Source of the DNA: Coenobita brevimanus
Taxonomy: Eukaryota; Arthropoda; Malacostraca; Decapoda; Coenobitidae
Assembly (NCBI GenBank): GCA_032717465.1
Contig: CM064697.1
Location: 7,730,033-7,794,032, forward strand
Reading direction: 5' to 3'
Length of the DNA stretch: 64,000 bases
Each line of letters starts with the position of its first letter. Within the stretch, counting starts at the first letter, position 1. Positions 14,846 to 23,500 of the stretch are shown here, piece by piece. The notes below the pieces were generated by a model that was not told where the DNA came from, made no database searches, and saw only the letters and a program-made list of their open reading frames with translations. The position numbers and the translations under genes are program-made.

Positions 14846-15223
14846 TTATGACACTTGTATTGCAGTGAAAATTTAGATTTTTTTGCAATTCTGATACTAA
14901 TCTTATTTTTTTTGTTATTTCCAGAGGTATCATGCATCAATGAACATGGTGTATACTTACATAAATTAATCCATGACTTGGGGCTCACTCTCAAGTCCAA
15001 TGCAGTTTGCACTCAGACTCGCTGTATCCGGTATGGTCCCTGGACTCTTTCCCATGCACTCCTACGCAAGCACTGGACCCTTGAGCATATTATTAACAAT
15101 ATTGGAGTGTGTACTTCCATGGCCAGTAACACTGTACCCAAGTCTCCAAGTCTGGTGAGCTTGGAAAATGCATTTGGTGATTCAAGCATTTGTGAGGAGA
15201 GTTCTGAAGAAGCATTGGAATGA
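586..15223 (+). CDS. TRUB2: TRUB2, mitochondrial mRNA pseudouridine synthase (3' part, three exons)
   Basis: Gene span; the coding exons are 586-708, 8210-8321 and 14925-15223. TRUB2 is a TruB-family pseudouridine synthase known to act on mitochondrial RNA. Spliced, the exons give 177 codons plus stop. They follow the C-terminal half of animal TRUB2: a VVEKSSYRHVT block, an EAYEALSADGLLRP block, then HKLIHDLGLTLKSNAVCTQ and ALLRKHW. Junction phases agree: 0 between the first two, and a split Glu codon (G|AG) between the last two. The N-terminal half with the catalytic Asp must lie on exons left of the window; none was found in 1-585. The second intron holds a LINE fragment and a nearly full-length CR1-like LINE. 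The family match is from memory of vertebrate TRUB2, not from a search. Confidence 0.88.
806..1229. mobile_element. Pogo/Tigger-type MITE, family 1, copy 1
   Basis: It begins CAGTAAGACCTCACTATAAT and ends with the degenerate inverse (right terminus CTA in place of CTG), flanked by TA on both sides (804-805, 1230-1231). Two more copies lie at 33486-34293 and 45043-45451. There is no ORF. TA duplication plus CAG...CTG ends fit the pogo/Tigger branch of Tc1/mariner. Confidence 0.8.
1257..1661 (-). mobile_element. tRNA-like SINE with hairpin module, copy 1
   Basis: Read on the - strand: pyrimidine-rich stretch, self-complementary hairpin (about 1481-1560), tRNA-like part with box A-like TGGTTTAGTGGG and box B-like GGTTTATATCC, body, then tail GGATGATGGATGGATGG. 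The 5' head found in full-length copies is missing. Confidence 0.78.
1933..2160 (-). mobile_element. SINE fragment (head plus hairpin module only)
   Basis: On the - strand it has the head (GGTGGC.ACCATCATCC..., 2113-2160), a purine/pyrimidine tract and a diverged hairpin module (1939-2012). It stops there; neither the tRNA-like nor the alternative 3' body follows. Confidence 0.6.
2301..3195. mobile_element. hAT-type MITE, degraded
   Basis: Left end CAGGGCTGTGGAGTCAG; the right end read inward is similar (AGTGCCATGGAGTTGG). GACTCCAACTCC-type repeats lie just inside both ends. The flanks CATTTACA and ATTTCACA resemble an 8-bp duplication spoiled by an indel. No transposase is visible. Confidence 0.6.
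3379..3711 (-). pseudogene. RTE-like LINE endonuclease fragment
   Basis: A 110-codon open frame on the - strand contains DDRIMILKLMVSSNMVSLIS followed by AYFSEDGLNDKVKDIFW. This resembles the DRI...LKL...ISAYAPQ.G...K..FW segment of AP-endonucleases from RTE-type LINEs and craniofacial-development-protein-2-like proteins. Neither the catalytic N-terminal part nor the RT is present nearby. The 5' and 3' limits of the repeat are not defined. Confidence 0.55.
3771..3793. repeat. (TG)n microsatellite
   Basis: Short TG run just left of the piggyBac insertion site. Confidence 0.8.
4313..4610. repeat. Tandem repeat inside piggyBac copy 1
   Basis: The block starting GTCACTGTCGCATCAC occurs at about 4320, 4458 and 4603, a period of roughly 140-145 bp, between the left terminus and the transposase 3' end. 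Copy 2 has comparable CACTGTCACTSTCAGT-rich sequence in the same relative place, so these may be subterminal transposase-binding regions (inference). Confidence 0.7.
4638..7031 (-). pseudogene. piggyBac-like transposase with one in-frame stop
   Basis: The frame runs from ATG at 7031 to a stop at 4638 and is broken only by TGA at 6230-6228. The N-terminal third is Ser/Pro-rich and acidic. The rest is the DDE domain: VVIDESLVLFRGRLKF with YIPSKRHRFGIKFFVLCD (first Asp), YTDNYYTAPKL (second Asp) and RLVDKCDMMIGE (third Asp pair). It ends with a Cys-rich domain (CRVC...CQEC...C...CF.EYH). Reading past the stop would give close to 800 codons. An intron removing the stop is possible, but no clear splice sites were seen. 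Confidence 0.88.
7283..7679. other. TRUB2 intron, nothing recognised
   Basis: About 400 bp of unique-looking intronic sequence between the piggyBac element and a SINE. No coding block or repeat was identified. Confidence 0.5.
7680..8100 (+). mobile_element. tRNA-like SINE with hairpin module, copy 3
   Basis: Pyrimidine tract, hairpin module (7796-7870), box A-like TGGTTTAGTGGG, box B-like GGTTTATATCC, body, and a short tail drifting into GGTGGTGG. It ends about 110 bp before a TRUB2 exon. Confidence 0.78.
8210..8321 (+). CDS. TRUB2: TRUB2 internal exon
   Basis: 112 bp with a strong C-rich tract and CCACAG acceptor before it and GTAAGT directly after it. It encodes EAYEALSADGLLRPGENSPP and continues to NPPHFTV plus one base of a split Glu codon. 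It aligns with the EAYE-GLLRP-NKSP-PPEFLL segment of TRUB2. A SINE ends about 110 bp upstream and a LINE fragment starts within about 25 bp downstream, so the exon is tightly hemmed in by repeats. Confidence 0.88.
8345..10523 (+). mobile_element. 5'-truncated LINE with RT remnants
   Basis: Reverse transcriptase remnants in several frames, left to right: WWNEEGDRLW, KMGKAPGIDG, GFRKGNGCVDQ, AFMDLEKAYDRMD, CVMSPWLFNLYMDG, LLFADDTVLLS (catalytic ADD), FKYLGSVMSKDGS, and the C-terminal KPLRWVGHVEKM and GRPRMR. At least four frame changes mark it as dead. No endonuclease remains. The 3' end GGGATTAAGGC runs into a CA repeat. The same family recurs at 47911-53625. I do not assign the clade firmly (RTE-like is likely). 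Confidence 0.85.
10528..10591. repeat. (CA)n microsatellite at LINE 3' end
   Basis: Uninterrupted AC/CA run directly after the LINE terminus, most simply a tail-derived microsatellite. Confidence 0.9.
10801..11698 (+). pseudogene. LINE ORF1 protein, one frameshift
   Basis: It starts at ATG 10801 (MAENVNNEGMEFQGF). Residues about 35-170 are heptad-like and rich in Glu/Lys, a predicted coiled coil. A KCVVVFGNMEEEE strand and EVEEVRRIGPY follow, then, in another frame from about 11433, RPMRVKF-like sequence and a Lys/Glu-rich tail. This is the coiled-coil plus RRM-like layout of LINE ORF1 nucleic-acid-binding proteins. The frameshift is near 11425. Confidence 0.75.
11680..14629 (+). pseudogene. 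LINE ORF2: AP-endonuclease plus reverse transcriptase, one frameshift
   Basis: First ATG at 11680; the frame is open from 11650 and overlaps the ORF1 end. Endonuclease motifs: CFVETKL, GGGVMIAVKNN, VGDF (with HCK where N is usual), RLDLLFT and SDHVVIEF. RT motifs: RKAPGPDGISNWV, YRPVSLTS, GFRSGRSC, YLDLEKAFDKVPH, SGVPQGSVLAPVMFLIYVND and SLFADDVKIL. A single-base loss near 14311 moves the C-terminal SLEERRKRGDM...FPYRSIDLWNSL segment to the next frame, ending at 14629. The motif set fits the CR1/Jockey group. Confidence 0.88.
14801..14842. repeat. (CA)n microsatellite at CR1-like LINE tail
   Basis: Pure CA run continuous with the LINE 3' end and only about 80 bp before the TRUB2 terminal exon. 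Confidence 0.9.
14925..15223 (+). CDS. TRUB2: TRUB2 terminal exon with stop
   Basis: Acceptor TTATTTCCAG precedes the exon; the first two bases complete the split Glu. It encodes VSCINEHGVYLHKLIHDLGL, then TLKSNAVCTQTRCIRYG, ALLRKHWTLEHIINNIG and a Ser/Glu-rich tail ending EEALE-TGA. The HEIGLELK-AVCTQVRR-ALLR-W pattern of TRUB2 is clear. No PUA domain follows, as in TRUB2 and unlike bacterial TruB. No AATAAA was seen in the first 90 bp after the stop, before LINE-derived sequence starts near 15310. Confidence 0.9.
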
Positions 15224-15309
15224 AAGTAATGGCTATTTTTTTCACACCCTTTACTCCAGAAGTGTCAACACCTGAAGAATCTGCTTTATAAAAAAGTTGT
15301 TTATGTTTT

Positions 15310-15984
15310 GAAGTGAAGATATGTGATGTCTCCATGGCTGGTTAGTATACCTGTACACTGTATATAGATGGGGTTAGTTATAACAGAGGTAAAAAATCAA
15401 GTTGTGGAGAGAAGGATGAGGATTGTAATGAATGGTGAAGAGTGGCATATCTCAAATCTGATGTAAGCAGATGATGCTGTGTTGCTAGCTAATAATGAAC
15501 AAAGGCTTGACAGACTGGTGCAGAGTTTTTGGGATGTCTATGAGTATTGTGCTTTGAAAGTAAATATGGATAAATGCAAAGTGATGGTTGTTGAGAGAGA
15601 AGGCGACGCGCAGTGTAATGTGATGGTGAATGGAGAGACGAATTGGTGAGGGAGATTAAGAACCTTGATCCAGTGATGGAAAAGAGGGACAAATGTGCAA
15701 AGGAAATAGAAAGAAGGGCAGTACAAAGAAAGAAAGGGGATAATGCTATGAAGGCCTTGATACAAAACATAGGTTCAAGGGTTGCAACTATGAGCTTTTG
15801 TGGTGGAGGTATAGTGTGCACATTAACACAAGGATGTGAGACTGGTGTGGCATGAAAATGAAAAGTCAAGAATATGAACAGTGGAATAGGGGTTATAGAG
15901 GAATGCGTGTGGAGTGCATCAAGTGGAGTGGATAAGAAGTAATGTGATTTATGAAAGAACTGGAATAAGGAAGTCTGTGGACAC
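15310..15984 (+). mobile_element. LINE fragment (RT C-terminal part), left piece
   Basis: Degenerate RT sequence: GATGTCTCCATGG (VMSPW region), an ADDAVLLAN catalytic box preceded by a stop, RLDRLVQSF, KVNMDKCKVMVVE, and RKSVDT. It matches the family of the LINE at 42521-45040 (LDRLVQSF, RKSVDTRTKE). It is cut at 15984 by the Harbinger-like element and resumes for a short distance at 19688 (GAGTCAAAGAAGTGTGGAGA). Confidence 0.75.
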
Positions 15985-16850
15985 TTAGGCTCAAATTCAA
16001 GATGATGTTTCAACCTCGGGTTTAAGACTGGTTCAGACCACAGACTGAGGATTATTTGATCCCAGCCTGGATCAAGGCCTAAGGTTTAGCCATATTCAAG
16101 TCGCTGGTTTATATCACAGATAATCTGAGATTGAGTAATCTCAGACCGAAGCACGCATTTGGACATGGCGATCTCAGACTGTCAGCATGTGCTTTTAGCC
16201 TAACTGTGATTCGAATGTGGCAGGAAAACCAATTTCTAAAGAAAAAGAAAGGTTGATCCCTAATCATTTAGTGTATTAATATTACAAAAAGTAATCCAAT
16301 ACATAAGAAAATATTTCTATAACATGTGATTAAAAAAAAAAAAAAATCCATGGTTATTCAAGAATAATGCAGTATAGTCAACTCCCGCTATTCACGGAAT
16401 CGCTTCTCGTGGGTTCGCCTATTTGCGGATTTTCTGGGAAATTACTGTATTAAAAAATGCACAGGAAGATATTTCCTGTTTTTCCGACAGCATCAGCTGT
16501 TCCTAGTGGTTCATGTGATTTTTATTTGCATGTTTTCCATGAGAAATGCTGTCGTCTGCAGTTAAACTGTGCAGTTACCCTGTATAGGTATGTGCTGTTC
16601 AGCACAGGGCATCAGCACTCTACAGCACTCGGTATTTCACAATGTAGATCTCCCATTCTTTTCTCACAGTGAGAGCTTGCTTGTGATTGGTTTGTAGGTT
16701 ATCTGCCTACGTGCCTTCTTTCTCCCTATCCTGTTGGCCATTCAAAGATGGGACCCAATCATAAGCCAATGTTACAAATGACCGAATTAGTGGTCGTTTA
16801 CCAAATCAGCACAGCATCAGCACTATTAATTGGAAAATATTATTATGTAG

Positions 16851-17335
16851 GTGGGGGCACTTACCATCCACTCACTCAATGTAGTGCTGCTTTGGGTGTC
16901 TGCCCTTTCCTCTCTTCCCTCCATCCTCTTCTGCCTTTCTTTCCTCTTCCTTCTGCTTGCGGGTAACTTTACACTCCCCCTTCTGTCTTTCTTTCCGTCG
17001 TTCTTTCCTCTTCCTTCTGCCTGTGGGTGACTTTACACAGAGTGACAAGCCAAATGGTTTCATGTACACCAGGAAACCATTTACTATGCTGGGTGGTAAC
17101 CATATAACCAGAATACGGCACCTGGTGGTTTAGAGGGTAATTAAGGCGCTCCAGTCGCATTGAGTCTGTGTAGGTTTATATCCAAGGGGTGGCTGGGGTT
17201 TATTGCTCACGTAATGCCACACAGGGATGAGTGAGGCTGGTCACTCTAATCGTAAATGTCATGACCAACTTGCCTAGCCCCGAGCTCCTATGCTCCTCAT
17301 GGGGCAACATAGGATTGGATGATGGATGGATGGAT
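16851..17335 (+). mobile_element. tRNA-like SINE with hairpin module, full-length copy
   Basis: All modules are present in order: head (CATCCACTCACTCAATGTAG), pyrimidine tract with TTCCTTCTGC repeats, hairpin module (17036-17110), tRNA-like box A and box B, conserved body (GCCACACAGGGATGAGTGAG), and tail GATGATGGATGGATGG. About 485 bp; a useful reference for the family. Confidence 0.85.
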
Positions 17336-17702
17336 TATCGCATATAGTTTAATTCACACCTAAATATCTGAAATCCAATAAAAAAAACTGTGCATATATA
17401 ACTTCATAAAAAATCAGGTTTCAGTGCTAAAACACACTTAAGTTAGCGGATCTCTCCCTTTCATTTCGTCCGCATGCCTTGACAAACTTCTGTTTTGCAT
17501 AAATATTGATTTTGAGTACAAACAGATGTATTTGCACTGTAATTCCGTATTTATACAAAACGAAAGACTGTCACGGCAAGTTGTCGAGCTAGAACCGAAA
17601 CACTTCCCCTAACTTTAGCCAATTTCCTCTCTGAATCCTGATTTTTTATAAGTACAGTAGTTAAATTAAAAACGTATATAAACGTATATGGCAATAAAAA
17701 TT

Positions 17703-18107
17703 CATCCATCCATCATCCAATCCTACATTGCCCCATGAGGAGCGTAGGAGCCCGGGGCTAGGCAGTTGGTACCGACATTTAAGATGAGAGTGACCAGCCT
17801 CACTCATCCCTGAGTGGCATTACATGAGCAATCAACTCCAACCATCCCTTGGATATAAACCTTCACCAGCTTAATCCGATTAGAGCACAATAATTACCCA
17901 CTAAACCACCAGGTGCCAAAATTTGGTTATATGGTTACCACCCAGCATAGTAAATGGTTTCCTGGTGCACAGGAAACCATTTGGCTTGTCACTCAGTGAA
18001 GAGTCACTCACAGGCTGAGGGAAGCGGAAAGAATGAAGGAAAGAAAGACAAAAGAAGGAGTGTAAAGTCACCTGTAGGCAAAAGGACAAGGAAAAAATGA
18101 AGGAAAA
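17703..18107 (-). mobile_element. tRNA-like SINE with hairpin module, copy 5
   Basis: Tail at 17703 (CATCCATCCATCATCC), body, boxes B and A, hairpin module (17922-17996) and pyrimidine tract on the - strand; the 5' head is absent. It is about 370 bp from, and inverted relative to, the full-length copy at 16851. Confidence 0.8.
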
Positions 18108-18291
18108 AAAATTACAGTATAATATTTTCCAATTTAAGTGCCAGTTCAGTAAAGACCATCAATTTGGCATTTCAGTGCACCGATCATATGCCACAGTGCT
18201 CATTCTCTCTTAGTTCATCTCACGGGTTGTGCATCCACATGTGTTCTGCTTGTTATTATGGCTTCGTTAATCAACTCCATTCTGTATCCTT

Positions 18292-18480
18292 GTGAAAAAT
18301 GAGTCAAATTGTATTGCTCAGGGTGCATCTGCTACTAGGAAGCCTAAGCAGCAGAAGAAAGTTATTTCACTGGAAGATAAAGTGAAATTTCTGAACATGC
18401 TGCATGAGGGGCAGTCAATCGTGGTTGCTGGGTACCATTTTGGTGTGAACAAGAGCATGGTGTGTTACAGCATCGCATGG
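18292..18480 (+). pseudogene. Pogo/Tigger transposase N-terminal HTH fragment
   Basis: The frame contains KKVISLEDKVKFLNMLHEGQ followed by SIVVAGYHFGVNKSMVC. This matches the CENP-B/pogo N-terminal helix-turn-helix pattern (K.LSLEDK..I...EG.S...A...G..KSTV). The frame leaves the family right after this and no DDE domain was found, so it is a relic. Confidence 0.7.
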
Positions 18481-19092
18481 GTGAGTACAGTACATTGTAC
18501 CCAGAAAGGCTTGTTTATCATCCTGTACTGTCATTTTAGGAAGTATTAATGTCATAAAATACATTTACAGGTCTCATAGTCGGCCTGTAGGTAACAGGAA
18601 TGGCTAAAGCACTGAAATCAGTGACTTCTGCTGTAGGTTTAGAATATTCGAGGAATTCAACATTCACGGGGTGTTCTGGTACATCATCCTGCAAATATTG
18701 GTATCTGAGTTTGCACGTAAGTTAGTAAGCTTAGTAGTAGCTATTGTGGGGTGCATAAACATGCTACATTTGCAGTTCGTTTTTTCTGTATTACCAAGTC
18801 AACTATCTTTCTGTCGTATGTAAATTTGATTATCATAGAGGTCTTAATGTGGCAACTATTACCAGTTGTAAATTGCTGATACAGTGTAAAAATATTAAGA
18901 TCTGAAGCAAACTTCAGGCTTGTCAAACTGCTTTAGTCTTAATGCATTATGGGGGTGGGGAATTTAAAAATAACCTGTTTAACTCATATGATCGACCACT
19001 ACTCATGTTTCCTTGAAACAAATATGAATTTTTGATAAAGCATATGTACTTGGGGTACCAGAAAAATCTGTTTACTGTATTGATGAAAATGT

Positions 19093-19375
19093 TTATATTA
19101 CGGATTACGGTAATACATATACTAGGCTGCTGTTTGCATAACTGACAGTTTTATGATACAGACATACGGTAATATATAATAGGCTACTGTTTGCACAGCT
19201 GACAGTTTTATGATACAAAAGTACAATAATAATAAGCTAATGTTCACACAACTGACAAAGTTTTATTATACAGAAGTATGGTATTAATTGGCTACTGTCT
19301 TCACGACTGACAAAGTTCTGTGATAGAGGAAATAGTTATGGTAATAATGGGCTGCTGTTTGCTCAGTGTTCTCAG
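19093..19375. repeat. Degenerate tandem repeat, period about 60 bp
   Basis: About five units sharing GGCTRCTGTTTGCAYAACTGACA and TTTTATGATACAGA.GTAYGGTAAT. The units decay from left to right. It lies inside the Harbinger-like element, right of the Tigger-like insertion. Confidence 0.7.
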
Positions 19376-20215
19376 TTCAGAATGGGCAAGGAAGTTCGAC
19401 ATTGAATTTTTATGACAATATTGTGCATTGTCAACCAATATTGCTTCTCCACAAACTCTTCAATCTGTAGAAATCTTTGGAAAGAATAGTCTCATATTCA
19501 TGTTGACACTTGCTAGCCTCAATCTCTCATCAGTCCACCCCCTTGAGGTGGTTTAAACCGAAGATGGACTAAACTGGTCCCAGTGGCTCCAAAGCTCGTT
19601 CTGATTATCTGCGATCTGGGATCGTGCTGTAATCCAGGCTTTAAACTGGGGATCAATTTCAAAACCAAGACTTGAATTTGGGCCTTAGAGTCAAAGAAGT
19701 GTGGAGAGAATTATTTAAGAAATATAAAGGTCAGAGGCATGGTTGGCCATGAAAGTGGGTAAATACAGTATTTGTGCATCCAAGAAAGGTGTGAAGGCTG
19801 ACCAGACAGGGGACTCAGCTGATCAGAAGAATTTTGTATGGAGAAGTGTACAAGGTTAGGCACTATATTTATACAGTGACGTGATAGTTGTTTGACTGAC
19901 TCCAGCTGACAGGTAATGTGATGCACTTGAGTGTGGTTGGTTAAGCCTATGAGGTGGAGTCTGCATTCTTGAGCCTTGATTTGTGAGTGAATAAGAATGG
20001 GACTCATTAAACTAGGCATGCTGTTGATAGTGCTCCCTGAGTGAGTTATTTTCTTGCTGTTTGGACCCCGCCTTAAACCATCTTTGGGTGTGAAAAACGT
20101 TTGGAATGATGGTGATGATATTCAGACCTCTCAAACTTAAGGTGTTCAGTGATAAATAACACCTCACAGACTAATGAATGTTTCCAGATATAAAACAGGT
20201 ATATAAACCTAAATG

Positions 20216-20221
20216 TTTATT
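20216..20221 (-). terminator. Likely ECHDC3 polyadenylation signal
   Basis: AATAAA on the - strand, about 230 bp past the ECHDC3 stop codon. The implied 3' UTR (20452 to about 20195) contains no recognised repeat. Cleavage would fall 10-30 bp further left. Confidence 0.6.
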
Positions 20222-20452
20222 TTTCCTTCATATAAAAAAGCTGCATCATTGGAAGCACCAGAGCAATGTACACAGATAATCTCTTAATTCATTGTAATGC
20301 CATTTAACAAGATACTAAAATTATACTGTATAAAGTACATCACAGCTTTCACTTTATGTACAAATCTTGTATTATACATTGTAACAACAAACTATATCTA
20401 GAGAGTACAGTAAAAGTGATCACTTATAATATTTTAATTTCACTTGAAACAC

Positions 20453-20561
20453 CTATTCTGTAAGGTGGGTCCACTTTGGTTTGCGTTTATCTATGAAACT
20501 GCTTATCCCCTCTTGACCATCCTTCATGTTGACATTGTGAACCATCACACAACTTCCTTCC
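20453..20561 (-). CDS. ECHDC3: ECHDC3 terminal exon with stop
   Basis: 109 bp; acceptor CTGACACAG. It encodes EGSCVMVHNVNMKDGQEGIS, then SFIDKRKPKWTHLTE and TAG. DGQEGIxxFxxKRKPxW is the typical ECHDC3 end. Confidence 0.92.
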
Positions 20562-23500
20562 CTGTGTCAGGTAGCAAGAAATGTTAATGAACTCTTTCAT
20601 CATCATATAATTATTCCTATTAATAGCCAACCTTACTTCTCATGGCTCAGGAATATCTGAAAATTAGCTCGTTCATCTTACACTGGACTTCTGTCTTATG
20701 GGAGACCACTTGTCTTGTCACCCAAAACAGGGTCACCTGAAGGTAGCCTTACACCAAGTGAGCGGATGATGGATTCCCCTACCTACCACCTAGTGGTTGT
20801 GCTGCATACTGATACAAGTAAATCTTATACTACTGTAAAATCTGTAACTATCAACATGCTCCTAAATACAAGCAGACTATTAACCCTCTCAGGAATTATT
20901 ATACAAATTGCATTCGAACAGAGTTTGCATGAAAAGTGCTCGATGATGCAATTAGTGTAGTTATCAACTGTGGGCTGAAGAGATACCGATTAGGCAATTT
21001 TGAACAAAAATATTTACCAAAAATTTACAGTGAAGGTTTATATCCAAGGGATGGTTGGGGTTATTGCTCATGTAATGCCACTCAGGGATGAGTGAGGCTG
21101 GTCACTCTCATCTTAAATGTCAGGACCAAATTGCCTAGCCCCAGGCTTTTACGCTTCTCATGGGGCAATGTAGAATTGGATGATGGATGGATGGATTAAG
21201 TTTTAAGGTGAAGTACGACAAACCTTGGTGCGTCATGGGGGAGGGTGTCTTTCTAGGCCAACACTCTCAAAAAGTCATTGTCCTCTTGGGTTTCGGTGGA
21301 GTTGGGGGTGGGTTACATATGATTTTCGGTGAGTTACTTGAAAACTATTGGTTGTATTGAAATTCTGAATACATCATGTGAAAGCTCGTGAAATTCTGCA
21401 TATAGACTTTTTTTCTTTCTTTCTTTCTTTTTTTTCTTTATGGTGAGGGCAATATTTTTGCACTAGGATGTTGGAATGTTATTTGAAGCTATTTTTACTT
21501 TTGAACAAGTTTATTCTCACTGCATATCTTTACTTTTACTTATCAGTTTTGTATGTTTTCATTAGCTTATATAATGGTAACTACATCAACAAAGATGGTG
21601 GTAAACAATTTATACCAATTTAACCAATTTCCAGGGGCAAATAAAATCCATGGGAATGTTTTTCTTTGTGTGCCAGTAGGGTCTGCCCTCACTCCATTCT
21701 TTCTGATCATGTCTTTTAAACTTATAGAAAACTTACGGTTCCCAAGAGGGTAAAATACTACATCAATAACTTAAAAATATACACAGTATATCACCAACAA
21801 AACTTGTCATTATAATGACAACAGTTTATCCCAGGAAATAAAAAGTACACTGAGCCCACTCACCTGTAAGCATCCTCAATGCCCATCTCTAACTGTTTAT
21901 ACATGAATTTCTTCCCTAGTGCAATGACTGAGCGGCTTTTGTGAAGGATGGCATCTACTGTTTTTTGAGTCTCATTATCTGAAAATCAATGAGCAGTGAA
22001 TAATGCTGACATCTGGAAGAGTTTGTAAGAAGTCAGGCAGTGGAAAAAAAAAAGACTGTATATATCTAGCAATGCACATGACAGGATGAGCAAGTAAAAA
22101 GTTCACTATGCAAGTAAGAATAACATTAGGACAAACAACCATCTACAATGTGGATAAGGTGTAAATGATGCTAGCAAGTGGGGCATTAATGATAATGACT
22201 GTTATGGCTAAAGATATAAACCATAAGAGAACAACCTGAAGACTTGAATTGTGGGTATTCCATGCATACTCAGAAGCATTCTGAGGATTAAGTCGGACAT
22301 TTTAATACATCCTACTGACTAACTGATCTGGAGATGAAGCTAGATATTAAGTATATCCTACTATGTGACTTAATGGGTTGTCATTTAAATTCATACCTAA
22401 TTCCTCCTCAGGGACAACTTTAGAGACCAAACCAGCTCTCAGAGCATCCTCTGCAGATATAGGCAAGCCCGTGAGCAGCATATGAGCAGAAACCTTGCGG
22501 GGCACACATCGCACCAAGGGTATTCCTGGGGTAGAGCAGAAGATTCCCACACTCCCACTGTTGGCAGAATTAGGTTAATGCTGTTACAAGAGAAAAAATC
22601 AATAAACACGAAGGCAAACCTGTGCATACATCCTCTGCAATTCCTTACCGAATTTATTCACTACCAGTACTTTTTCACATGTATGTACAGTATTTCCAAA
22701 TACTCAGATTTATAGTGTTCAACTCTAGATGCAGGTTGTTTCTACTCATCCTTCCAACCACCATCATACACTTAAGGGAAAACATAAATCAAGGTTGTGA
22801 TTAGTTAACTGCTACCATTGCAAACCAGCACCCAAACTGGCTCATTCACACATACAGCTAGCATCAAACAATAACCACAAATACACATGCTGGAAATCTA
22901 ACACTGTATACAGTTACTGCAAGCTGACTTAGGACCTCCCTCCACAAGGTATTAAAAAACACAGAAATCATAGTATATCACAATGTTTGTTCATGAAATG
23001 CCATTCATTAATATCAAATCATGTTTCCCTTGTTTTTCAGGACCAGTTGGATGCGTTTTGGCATGGAATCACTTAGATCTCTAAAGTAATCTAAGGACAT
23101 TTCTTTGCACCAAACATTTGTCAGTTCATTCTTGAGGTTGTCCAGATTGGTTGTCTTCTTCTCTGCCATGATTTTCTTCATCTTTGCCCAGCAGTTTTCT
23201 GTCAGATTTTGATGAGGAGTGTTGCCAGGCCATTCAAGGACCTCAATCCAATTATCCTGAAGCCATTTTGTCACCTTTCTTGACTTGTGACATGGAGCTC
23301 AATCGTGCATGAAAAAGTTGCACCCCTGAATAGCAAAAAAGTTTCACAAATGATCTTTCAGAACTTGAATGTACTGGCCACCATTCATCATCAAGTTCTT
23401 AGGAAGAAAGTACAGTAGAGGCCTCCCTTTCCCATTTCATCCGAGAAACACCCCCATACCATTACTGATTGTGGGTGCTTAACAGTCGGCACCGTGTAAG

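Larger units (their letters stand above)
16370..18707 (+). mobile_element. Tigger-like element with nested SINEs
   Basis: Left end CAGTATAGTCAACTCCCGCT followed by ATTCACGG. The right end resembles Tigger termini (ATTCACGGGGTGTTCTGG...AAATATTGGTATCTG). TA duplications are not preserved. It encloses a HTH fragment (about 18292-18480) and two SINEs (16851-17335, 17703-18107). The right boundary is approximate. Confidence 0.6.
15988..19684. mobile_element. PIF/Harbinger-like element, non-autonomous, with nested insertions
   Basis: Termini are GGCTCAAATTCAAG and, read inward from the right, GGCCCAAATTCAAG. Both are flanked by TTA (15985-15987, 19685-19687). The LINE frame GACAC|TTA...TTA|GAGTCAAAG is restored if the element and one TTA are removed. 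A 3-bp TWA duplication with GG-starting inverted repeats is the PIF/Harbinger signature. No Harbinger transposase or Myb-like ORF is visible. Most of the 3.7 kb is made of later insertions. Confidence 0.75.
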
